10,151 bases of DNA from contig DGRU01000027.1 in assembly GCA_002390025.1 (NCBI GenBank), positions 1-10,151 on the forward strand, written 5' to 3'. The DNA is from Lachnospiraceae bacterium UBA4380 (GTDB lineage: Bacteria; Bacillota; Clostridia; Lachnospirales; Lachnospiraceae). Positions 1 to 4,573 of the stretch are shown here, one piece after another (within the stretch, counting starts at the first letter, position 1; the number at the start of each line of letters is the position of its first letter). Made by a program: the position numbers and the translations under genes. The notes beneath the pieces were generated by a model that was not told the DNA's origin, did not search any database, and saw only the letters and a program-made list of their open reading frames with translations.

Positions 1-228
1 CATCTTCTTCAGGAAGTTCAACATGATCATCTCGTCCTCGTAGGAAGTGGTGAAGATCCCGAGCTGATCATCGTGGTCCTCTGCCAGCTTGATGATTCCT
101 TCGATGTACTCTTCCTCATCCATCATGTTGAACGCTTCATCGTTGGGGCCCATCAGCCATACAGGATTTGTGCATTTGTTCAGTGCTGCGTTGAGTTCTT
201 TGAGTTCATTTGCTGTTCTGATCTTCAT
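1..228 (-). CDS. Small 78-residue-family protein, copy 1 (C-terminus cut by window edge)
   Basis: Reading the minus strand from the ATG at 226-228 gives 76 residues without a stop before the window ends, so only about two residues and the stop are probably missing. An AGGAGG ribosome site lies just upstream. By eye it is about two thirds identical to copy 3 (3896-4132) and more distantly related to copy 2 (1203-1439). Positions shared by all three include a KC pair near residue 18, an NM pair near 34, an EE pair, a Gly near 44, IFT near 59 and EDEM near 64. It is acidic and has no signal peptide or membrane segment, so it should be cytoplasmic. I do not recognise a named family. The order of strands and helices, and the spacing of KS-like, G and DE positions, loosely resemble the second half of the HPr fold without the HPr active-site histidine; that is inference only. 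Confidence 0.85.
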   Translation of the reverse strand, partial: MKIRTANELKELNAALNKCTNPVWLMGPNDEAFNMMDEEEYIEGIIKLAEDHDDQLGIFTTSYEDEMIMLNFLKKM

Positions 229-265
229 AATATATAAACCTCCTGCCGGTTAAACGGCTCATCAT
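206..265 (-). other. Possible upstream ORF overlapping the start of small-protein copy 1
   Basis: The minus strand holds a 19-codon ORF starting with two ATGs (MMSRLTGRR...). It begins 37 nt before the small-protein start and ends inside that gene in another frame. A GGAAAC stretch about 9 nt upstream is a mediocre ribosome site. The equivalent frame at copy 3 starts the same way (MMSRLNGRRL.YYE) and is open for 42 codons. Part of the conservation is forced by the conserved leader DNA, so real translation is uncertain. Confidence 0.25.
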
Positions 266-354
266 CCGCTTGTTTCCTTTCTCTTTTTTAATCTTTTCTC
301 ATTTTCTTTCGGATGATTTTGAATGGTAGTTATTGTTTTTGTATGATTTTATTT

Positions 355-376
355 GATCAGGTTGTTTCCCTTGATC
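355..376 (-). promoter_or_regulatory. Conserved leader stem-loop, copy 1
   Basis: On the minus strand GATCAAGG pairs with CCTGATC, with one bulged A and a 7-nt loop (GAAACAA). The same stem with the same bulge is found upstream of the other two paralogues, with loops of 7 nt (copy 3) and 5 nt (copy 2). It sits a few bases downstream of the TATATAC block, where an mRNA 5' end would fall. Confidence 0.5.
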
Positions 377-467
377 TGTGTATATACTACCATTGGAGGT
401 CTGTCCGGAAAATATCATTCGGGACAGGTTTGATAAAGATTTGGACTAGTATAAACCGCCTCTTTTA

Positions 468-543
468 GGTCTTTTTTGTCATTTCATGTCCAAAAAGCCG
501 AGATTCTTGAAAGTTTCGGGAACCAGAATGGTAAAATCGGGAC
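468..543. repeat. 76-bp dispersed repeat, copy A
   Basis: This aligns without gaps to 3366-3441 and 4374-4449. Shared landmarks on the plus strand are TCTTTTTTGTC at the start, a GCCGA core, and GAATGGTAAAAT near the end. All three copies have the same orientation and lie upstream of a minus-strand gene. Confidence 0.75.
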
Positions 544-673
544 AATACAAGTGACCTATAAATGACCAAGGTGGGTTCTAATCAGAACCGGGCTCGGGAT
601 CAGGCACACTTGAGCGCATCAGGTCCTGTCAGATGCTTTCGATGTCATCAGAACTATCTCTTACCGCCGGCAT
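544..673. other. Gene-free spacer
   Basis: No ORF with a credible ribosome site was found on either strand. The only structure seen is a GGTTCT-AATC-AGAACC hairpin near 573-588. Confidence 0.5.
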
Positions 674-715
674 AGGCAAACGAGCTAAATGGGACACTAT
701 TTAGCTCGTTTGCCT
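674..715. repeat. Perfect 17-bp inverted repeat (hairpin)
   Basis: The arm at 674-690 (AGGCAAACGAGCTAAAT) is exactly complementary to 699-715, with an 8-nt loop GGGACACT. Neither side has a U-tract, so it is not a standard Rho-independent terminator. It lies just beyond the terminator at 722-764 in the minus-strand reading direction. It could be a mobile-element or REP-like palindrome, or a 3'-end stabiliser. Confidence 0.8.
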
Positions 716-721
716 GCGACA

Positions 722-764
722 CAAAGAAAGCCGCCGCACTGACACTTATGTCCAGTACGACGGC
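722..764 (-). terminator. Rho-independent terminator of the copy 2 / C39-fragment transcript
   Basis: On the minus strand a 12-bp stem (GCCGTCGTACTG against CAGTGCGGCGGC, two G-U pairs) closes an 11-nt loop and is followed by TTTCTTTG. It lies about 35 bp after the stop of the peptidase fragment. The stem is clearly related in sequence to the terminator at 3703-3742. Confidence 0.8.
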
Positions 765-797
765 CTCATATGCAGCAGATGAGATGATTATTGTATT

Positions 798-1193
798 TTA
801 CGGCTCAGCAACGACAAAAGGCTGCACATAGGGGTCATGTGTTTCCCCGCCGGACCCTTCCCGCCACATGTAATAAAAGCGGCCGAGAGGGACGGTATAA
901 CAGCCATCCTGATAGTGGTCTGTTGTATCATAGGGATCTGCCATGATAAGAACATCATCGTTGGGATCATCAGTGCCAATCGTATCAAGGCCGATGATGA
1001 CCTGCCAGTGGCCGCCCCAATCCATCCAATCCACCATGACCGGCGTACCCTTGTCCAGAGTCTTCAGAAGAAATGTTTCAAAATCGTCCAGGGACTCAAA
1101 ATACCGGTTGGTGTCTGCGTGTGAGGTAGTCTTCCATCCGATGGAGTCAAAAAACCTGGCTATATTTTCAACAGGTGTTCTGATTGCGAACAT
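798..1193 (-). pseudogene. C39/papain-like cysteine peptidase fragment lacking the catalytic Cys region
   Basis: The 131-residue reading frame resembles the C-terminal two thirds of C39-like or papain-like cysteine peptidases. It has an N-terminal ARFFDSIGW helix, a PVMVDWMDWGGHWQVIIGLD segment with the expected His (residue 62), and an ADPYD segment with Asp 86. These families carry the catalytic Cys in a short N-terminal motif ahead of the first helix, and nothing of that kind is present here; the only Cys is residue 98. The ATG has no ribosome site and is in frame with small-protein copy 2, separated from its stop by 9 nt. It is therefore either a 5'-truncated remnant or a Cys-less domain translated by coupling to copy 2. 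A terminator follows at 722-764. Confidence is fair for the fold and lower for its status as a pseudogene. Confidence 0.6.
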
Positions 1194-1202
1194 GGAGGTA
1201 TA

Positions 1203-1439
1203 TTATGCTGCCCTGTTCAGGAGATATCTCATCATGATCATCTCGTCTTCGAGATCGCAGGTGAAGATCTCCATCTGATGGCTGAAATCTCTGGCCCATC
1301 TGAGCATCCCGATCCTGTTCTGTTCCTCAGACTTCATATTGTACTGGGTACCATCGGAAGAGACGAGGAAAACAGGCATCCTGCATTTGCTGATCGCTTC
1401 GTTGAAATTCCTTACATCGTTCTGTGTCCTTGTTGTCAT
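1203..1439 (-). CDS. Small 78-residue-family protein, copy 2 (divergent)
   Basis: The start is set at the ATG at 1437-1439 because AGGAGG lies 7 nt upstream, and it gives exactly 78 residues like copy 3; a longer upstream reading frame would run through the leader. It shares the family positions (FN near 12, KC near 18, NM near 34, EE, G near 44, IFT near 58, EDEM near 64, C-terminal AA), but the WLMGPNDE segment of copies 1 and 3 is replaced by FLVSSDGT and the HDDQLG segment by FSHQME. It has no signal peptide or membrane segment. It is followed by the peptidase fragment, with only 9 nt between stop and next ATG, and shares that gene's terminator. Its function is not recognised; an HPr-like fold without the active histidine is a guess. 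Confidence 0.85.
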   Translation of the reverse strand: MTTRTQNDVRNFNEAISKCRMPVFLVSSDGTQYNMKSEEQNRIGMLRWARDFSHQMEIFTCDLEDEMIMMRYLLNRAA

Positions 1440-1625
1440 GGTCGCTTCCTCCTTTTTTGATTTCCTTAGCGGATAATTGTTATATTTTTTATGATCGTCT
1501 GTCTGACTGGTCTTTTGTTTTCTCTGATCAGGTTTTCCCTTGATCTGAGTATATAGTACCATTCGGAGCACATGGAAATAAGGTGGCTTTAGGACAGGAT
1601 TTATAAAGAATTGGACCTATGATAT
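1440..1625 (-). promoter_or_regulatory. Leader of small-protein copy 2
   Basis: It keeps only parts of the copy 1 leader. These are the promoter-like block (plus strand ATATAGTACCATTCGGA, 1551-1567) and the bulged stem-loop GATCAAGG/CCTGATC with a GAAAA loop (1526-1545). A further stretch around 1590-1616 resembles 421-452 of the copy 1 leader (GGACAGG, TAAAGA, TTGGAC). The intervening sequence has diverged. Confidence 0.5.
1526..1545 (-). promoter_or_regulatory. Conserved leader stem-loop, copy 2
   Basis: It has the same seven-pair stem and bulged A as at 355-376 and 4261-4282, but the loop is 2 nt shorter. Retention of the stem in an otherwise diverged leader argues that it is functional. 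Confidence 0.5.
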
Positions 1626-1766
1626 GGGTGATTTCTGGTATTTTTGAGCAATATTCTAGAAGTTTACACATTTTTCAGCATTTTATTAGCAGGATATGGA
1701 CCAAATCAAGAGACAGGGAACGAGAGACAGAGGACAGTCTGGAACACCAGGGTCCCATGAAAGGAT

Positions 1767-3044
1767 TTAGTGTGCCAGCTGCACTCTGTGGTGCTTGTGG
1801 TGATTGAAATGGCGTCCGACATTGACCTTGTGCTCTCCGGGTCTTCTGATCACAAATGCGAGGAAGATGGAGACAATTACGAAGGCAAAGAGGAGCAGGA
1901 TGGAGCTGTAGAAAGAGTTCGTGCTGTCATAGAGCCTGCCCGCGATTACGGTCGCAAAGGATGTAAAGAGTGTGTTGGTAGGAATGATCGAAAAGTTAAT
2001 GGAATACCATGTCCTGCCGTAAAAGTCTGACATCAGAGCCGGGCTTGTGGAGCAGAAAGCACCGTAGGCGAATCCTCCTGTCATAAAGCCGACAACAAGC
2101 AGGGGGAAGAACCCGGTCTGATATGCCAGAAGCATCATGACAGCAGAGAAAGTAAAAGTGCTCAGGACCATAGTCATGGTTCCGTGATAGCCGTAGCGGT
2201 CAAAAACTGTTCCGTTGCAGATACGGCCGATGGCGTTCGTGATGGAGATCATTCCCACGACGGTGGCAATGGTATTTCCGGACAGTCCCCTGCCGACTTC
2301 CTCGGCGATGCCGCTCGCCTGTCCGATCAGGATGAGGCCGGCGCCGGTCAGAAGAGCCACCCAGATGTAATAGAGCCAGAAGGAACTTGTACGGAGCATC
2401 TGTGAAGGCGGAATATCACATGCGGGCTCGCGATGTCCTTTTTTCTGTGCCGCGTCAAAAGTAATCTCGCCTTCTTTGGGATAGCGGAAGACAGCGATGG
2501 CGGTCAGGATCGCTCCGAGAAGAAGAACTGCCAGAATGCGAAGTCCTGTCGCCCAGGCGCGTCCGCCGTCTGCGGGCGCAAATGCCGCAAAGACTTTGCC
2601 GGAGATAAAGCTGCTCAGTCCGTAAGCTGCCAGAAGGCTGCCCGATACAGCTCCCTGCTTGTCCGGGAACCAGGCAGAAACGGTACTGACTACGGAATTG
2701 TAGCAGAGACCGGTTGCCAGTCCACACATGGCGCCGTAGCCAAGGTAGAGGAGAGCCGGTGACTGGGCGAAAGATGCGATCATCATACCGCTGGGATAGA
2801 GGATCGCCGCCGCCGTAAGAACCGGACGAGGGCCTGTCTTTCTGAGAATGAATCCGCTCACCAGGCCGCCCAGTGCGTAAAACATCATGGTCAGTGTAAA
2901 GGTCATGGACAGCGTCTGCGCGTTCCAGGACGGAAATGTCGCGGAAATCGATCTGGAAATAATACTCCAGGCGTACACTGTTCCACACAGGAACATGATC
3001 ATCAATCCTACAGGCAGAAAAATTTTGCGATTAGTCTTTTTCAT
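1767..3044 (-). CDS. OFA-type MFS transporter
   Basis: This is a 425-residue membrane transporter of the major facilitator superfamily. Its N-terminus (IFLPVGLMIMFLCGTVYAWSI, residues 8-28) is typical of the oxalate/formate antiporter (OFA) group, and hydrophobic segments are spread as in a 12-helix carrier. MFS motif A-like loops are seen at 64-76 (GFILRKTGPRPVL) and, in the second half, at 277-290 (NGTVFDRYGYHGTM). A hydrophilic central loop spans about 188-218. The tail is His-rich (HFNHHKHH, 412-419). The substrate cannot be read from sequence; a small carboxylate is likely from the family. I chose the ATG at 3042-3044 because it gives the usual family N-terminus, although its ribosome site is weak (AAGAAG). 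The frame stays open to 3242, adding 66 Cys/Met/Gln/Lys-rich residues encoded by a tandem DNA repeat, which I consider unlikely to be part of the protein. No clear terminator is seen downstream. Confidence 0.85.
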   Translation of the reverse strand: MKKTNRKIFLPVGLMIMFLCGTVYAWSIISRSISATFPSWNAQTLSMTFTLTMMFYALGGLVSGFILRKTGPRPVLTAAAILYPSGMMIASFAQSPALLYLGYGAMCGLATGLCYNSVVSTVSAWFPDKQGAVSGSLLAAYGLSSFISGKVFAAFAPADGGRAWATGLRILAVLLLGAILTAIAVFRYPKEGEITFDAAQKKGHREPACDIPPSQMLRTSSFWLYYIWVALLTGAGLILIGQASGIAEEVGRGLSGNTIATVVGMISITNAIGRICNGTVFDRYGYHGTMTMVLSTFTFSAVMMLLAYQTGFFPLLVVGFMTGGFAYGAFCSTSPALMSDFYGRTWYSINFSIIPTNTLFTSFATVIAGRLYDSTNSFYSSILLLFAFVIVSIFLAFVIRRPGEHKVNVGRHFNHHKHHRVQLAH

Positions 3045-3096
3045 GGTTTTCTTCTTTTTTTTCTTTCTTGCTGTCCATGATCTCCCGGAGTAGTCC

Positions 3097-3208
3097 TGCA
3101 TTCTGCAGCATCTTCCTGCATTCTGTTGCAGCTTTCTGCATTTCTGCATCCTGCTGCATCTTCCTGCATCCTCCTGCATTTCTTTGCATCTTAGTGCATT
3201 TTCATGCA
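3097..3208. repeat. 10-bp-phased TGCA array upstream of the MFS gene
   Basis: Twelve TGCA tetramers occur in 112 bp. Seven of them, starting at 3145, 3155, 3165, 3175, 3185, 3195 and 3205, are spaced exactly 10 bp apart. Those at 3117, 3127 and 3137 also have 10-bp spacing, with an 8-bp step between the two groups. The approximate unit is TGCATCTTCC. A 10-bp unit is not a multiple of three, so it points to DNA-level repetition (tandem slippage or one site per helical turn) rather than selection on an encoded protein. Confidence 0.85.
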
Positions 3209-3339
3209 TTTCCTGCGGACACATCGGATTCTCATAAGACAATTGCTTCTTCTTTTAATCTTCTTTTTTTATCCTCGTATATCCTACTCCCTAAAAATGA
3301 CCGCGGAAATGCCTTTGAAGACCAATATCATGAAAATTG

Positions 3340-3364
3340 AGCCCTACAAATAAAGGGCTTTTTT
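3340..3364 (+). terminator. Rho-independent terminator-like hairpin
   Basis: AGCCCT (3340-3345) pairs with AGGGCT (3354-3359) and is followed by a run of six T on the plus strand. No plus-strand gene ends here. On the minus strand the following bases (CAATTTTC) make only a weak terminator, upstream of the MFS gene, where it might act as an attenuator or leftover. Confidence 0.55.
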
Positions 3365-3365
3365 A

Positions 3366-3441
3366 AGTCTTTTTTGTCCTTTTGTATCCCAAAAGCCGAC
3401 ATTTTTGGAAGTATCGGGAAGCAGAATGGTAAAATTGAGCC
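3366..3441. repeat. 76-bp dispersed repeat, copy C
   Basis: Ungapped partner of 468-543 and 4374-4449, lying upstream of the MFS gene in the same orientation as the others. It is the most diverged of the three at its two ends. Confidence 0.7.
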
Positions 3442-3702
3442 TATAGGGCTCACCCTATAATGCTCACCATAAGGCGCCAAAGACACACGAAGGGAAACCG
3501 GGACTCTTTTCAGCTTGCCAGACCGAAAGTATTGCATTAGCATTTTATGTACAGTTACCACTCTCTTAACTGCCATTATTCGCAGCTTTTGATCCGGTAA
3601 ATATGCCGGGAAAGAATAAAATTTGGAAACGCAGGTTGTCAAATGGGGAAACGGACAGGGAATCAGGATTCGCTGTGATTAGCATGGCTCATTTCCGCAC
3701 GT
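3442..3702. other. Gene-free spacer
   Basis: It holds a TATAGGG-CTCA-CCCTATA hairpin at 3442-3459 and otherwise no structure I can support. A minus-strand frame runs through it (3328-3642) but lacks a ribosome site and family-like features. Confidence 0.45.
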
Positions 3703-3742
3703 AAAAAACCGCCATACTGACGCTTACTGTCCAGTACGGCGG
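3703..3742 (-). terminator. Rho-independent terminator after small-protein copy 3
   Basis: On the minus strand CCGCCGTACTG (3742-3732) pairs with CAGTATGGCGG (3719-3709), with one G-U, and is followed by TTTTTT. It lies about 155 bp beyond the copy 3 stop. The stem and its GGAC loop start match the terminator at 722-764, indicating common descent of the two 3' ends. Confidence 0.85.
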
Positions 3743-3763
3743 CCTCTTGGCGAATATGTATAT

Positions 3764-3887
3764 ATGGGACACCTGGGAATGTTTTGAGTTTCCTATGACT
3801 CGGGTCATCCTTGATGTCCCTGGGGGAGGTACTCCTCTTGGGGAGTCAATTCTATCAGGATTCGAGGGGCGGTTATGACTGTCCCAT
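3764..3887. repeat. 124-bp segment bounded by ATGGGACA / TGTCCCAT
   Basis: An 8-bp perfect inverted repeat (10 of 11 if extended outward) bounds a GC-rich segment with internal small hairpins such as ATGAC-TCGG-GTCAT (3795-3808). It lies between the copy 3 stop and its terminator. It might be a MITE- or REP-like insertion, or simply a structured 3' UTR. No flanking target duplication was identified. Confidence 0.35.
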
Positions 3888-3895
3888 GTATCCCC

Positions 3896-4132
3896 TTATG
3901 CAGCCTTCTGCTCGAAGTATTTCATCATGGTCATCTCGTCTTCGTAGGAAGTGGTGAAGATGCCGAGCTGGTCATCATGCTCTTCTGTCAGTCTGATCAT
4001 GCCTTCGATGTACTCCTCTTCATTCTTCATGTTGTAGGACTCATCGTTGGGGCCCATCAGCCATACTTCGCCGGTGCATTTGTCGAGTGCTGCGTTGAAT
4101 GCTTTGATGTCGTTTCCTGTTGTGATATTCAT
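3896..4132 (-). CDS. Small 78-residue-family protein, copy 3
   Basis: This is a complete 78-residue protein that starts 12 nt after an AGGAGG-type ribosome site. It shares about two thirds of its residues with copy 1, including long identical stretches (VWLMGPNDE near 23-31, EEEYIEG near 38-44 and QLGIFTTSYEDEM near 55-67). It is acidic and soluble-looking, with no signal peptide. The family pattern is one Cys after Lys near residue 19, an NM pair, and a C-terminal EDEM helix. I do not recognise it. It has its own leader and terminator and is monocistronic. A vestigial HPr-like fold is the best structural guess; the position where HPr has its phosphorylated histidine is absent. Confidence 0.88.
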   Translation of the reverse strand: MNITTGNDIKAFNAALDKCTGEVWLMGPNDESYNMKNEEEYIEGMIRLTEEHDDQLGIFTTSYEDEMTMMKYFEQKAA

Positions 4133-4169
4133 AATATATTAACCTCCTGCCGTTTAAACGGCTCATCAT
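4041..4169 (-). other. Possible upstream ORF overlapping small-protein copy 3
   Basis: On the minus strand, ATGATG starts a 42-codon frame (MMSRLNGRRL...) that passes through the GCCG-TTTAAA-CGGC hairpin and the ribosome site of copy 3 and ends inside it in another frame. Its first 14 codons match the copy 1 uORF closely (12 of 14). It may be real (coupling) or only a consequence of conserved leader DNA. Confidence 0.25.
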
Positions 4170-4356
4170 CCGCTTGTTTCCTTTCTCTTTCTTATTCTTT
4201 CTTTTTTATTTTCTGCAGATGATTTTGAATGGTAGTTTTTGTATTTGTATGATTTTGTTTGATCAGGTCGTTTCCCTTGATCTGTGTACATACTACCATC
4301 GGAGGCCTGTCCGGAAAATATCATTCGGGACAGGTTTTTTCATTTTTCGGACAAAC
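4133..4356 (-). promoter_or_regulatory. Leader and promoter region of small-protein copy 3
   Basis: It aligns with 229-467. It contains a perfect GCCGTTTAAACGGC palindrome directly before the ribosome site, an ATCATCTGC/GCGGATGAT pair on the minus strand where one pair has become a U-G wobble relative to copy 1, AATGGTAGT/ACTACCAT inverted repeats (4228-4236 and 4292-4299), the bulged stem-loop, a promoter-like block (GTAGTATGTAC on the minus strand), and a CCTGTCC/GGACAGG inverted repeat (about 4306-4334). Confidence 0.55.
4261..4282 (-). promoter_or_regulatory. Conserved leader stem-loop, copy 3
   Basis: The minus strand GATCAAGG pairs with CCTGATC, with a bulged A and a 7-nt GAAACGA loop. 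It differs from copy 1 only in the loop. Confidence 0.5.
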
Positions 4357-4383
4357 AAAAAAGACCTGTTTTGGGTCTTTTTT
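4357..4383. terminator. Bidirectional Rho-independent terminator
   Basis: AAAAAAGACC (4357-4366) and GGTCTTTTTT (4374-4383) form a perfect 10-bp stem around a 7-nt loop, giving a U-tract on both strands. It lies downstream of the flavin reductase gene (minus strand) and could end that transcript. It overlaps the start of repeat B. Confidence 0.65.
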
Positions 4384-4449
4384 GTCATTTCATGTCCAAA
4401 ATGCCGATATTTTTGGAAGTTTTGGGAAATGGAATGGTAAAATCAGGAC
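4374..4449. repeat. 76-bp dispersed repeat, copy B
   Basis: Ungapped partner of 468-543 (closest) and 3366-3441. It lies upstream of the copy 3 leader in the same relative place as repeat A lies to copy 1. Confidence 0.75.
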
Positions 4450-4532
4450 CAGGTTCACTCCAGGCTGAATTGGAAATCTAAGTTCCAGTTTGCAAAAGTT
4501 ACTTCTACATTCCAGAATTTCCTGCAAGAGTA

Positions 4533-4560
4533 GACGCAAGGGGACGCAAGGGGACGGTCC
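4533..4560. repeat. GACGCAAGGG tandem and GGGGACGGTCC motif
   Basis: The 10-mer GACGCAAGGG occurs twice head to tail (4533-4542, 4543-4552) and continues into GACGGTCC. Motifs of the GGGGACGGTCC kind are common short dispersed palindromic repeats in clostridial genomes. It lies just beyond the flavin reductase stop. Confidence 0.6.
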
Positions 4561-4573
4561 GCTGCTGAGTTAT

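Larger units (their letters stand above)
229..543 (-). promoter_or_regulatory. Leader and promoter region of small-protein copy 1
   Basis: This gene-free stretch aligns with the region upstream of copy 3 over about 300 bp. Read toward the gene (minus strand) it holds, in order: the 76-bp repeat (468-543); a CTGTCC...GGACAG inverted repeat (about 401-427); a promoter-like block with TATATAC (378-393); a stem-loop GATCA(A)GG/CCTGATC (355-376); an ACTACCATT/AATGGTAGT inverted repeat pair (322-330 and 386-394); a purine-rich stretch flanked by ATCATCCG/CGGATGAT arms; and a GCCG-N6-CGGC hairpin directly before AGGAGG. No good -35 hexamer was found, so the exact promoter is unsure. Confidence 0.55.

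Noticed and set aside
1..1439. Toxin-antitoxin pair made of small protein plus neighbour
   Set aside because: Copies 1 and 3 stand alone and copy 2 is followed by a peptidase fragment; no toxin or antitoxin motif is seen.
3044..3082. Alternative start ATGGAC with a frameshift in the A-tract
   Set aside because: GGGAG lies only 3 nt before that ATG, and the frame would need slippage in the A8 run to join the transporter; no supporting slippery context beyond the homopolymer.
3097..3208. CRISPR-like array
   Set aside because: The repeat unit is about 10 bp with no spacers of 30 bp or more.
3045..3242. 66-residue N-terminal extension of the MFS transporter
   Set aside because: It is encoded by a 10-bp DNA repeat, is unlike OFA N-termini, and has no ribosome site at its ATG; MKKTNRKIFLPVG fits the family start. 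Not fully excluded.
3328..3642. 104-codon minus-strand ORF
   Set aside because: It runs across the 76-bp repeat and a terminator-like hairpin, has no ribosome site and no recognisable protein features.
3743..3895. Riboswitch-like structured region
   Set aside because: No match to riboswitch consensus motifs I know (for example glycine or c-di-GMP classes), and it lies downstream of a gene rather than before one.
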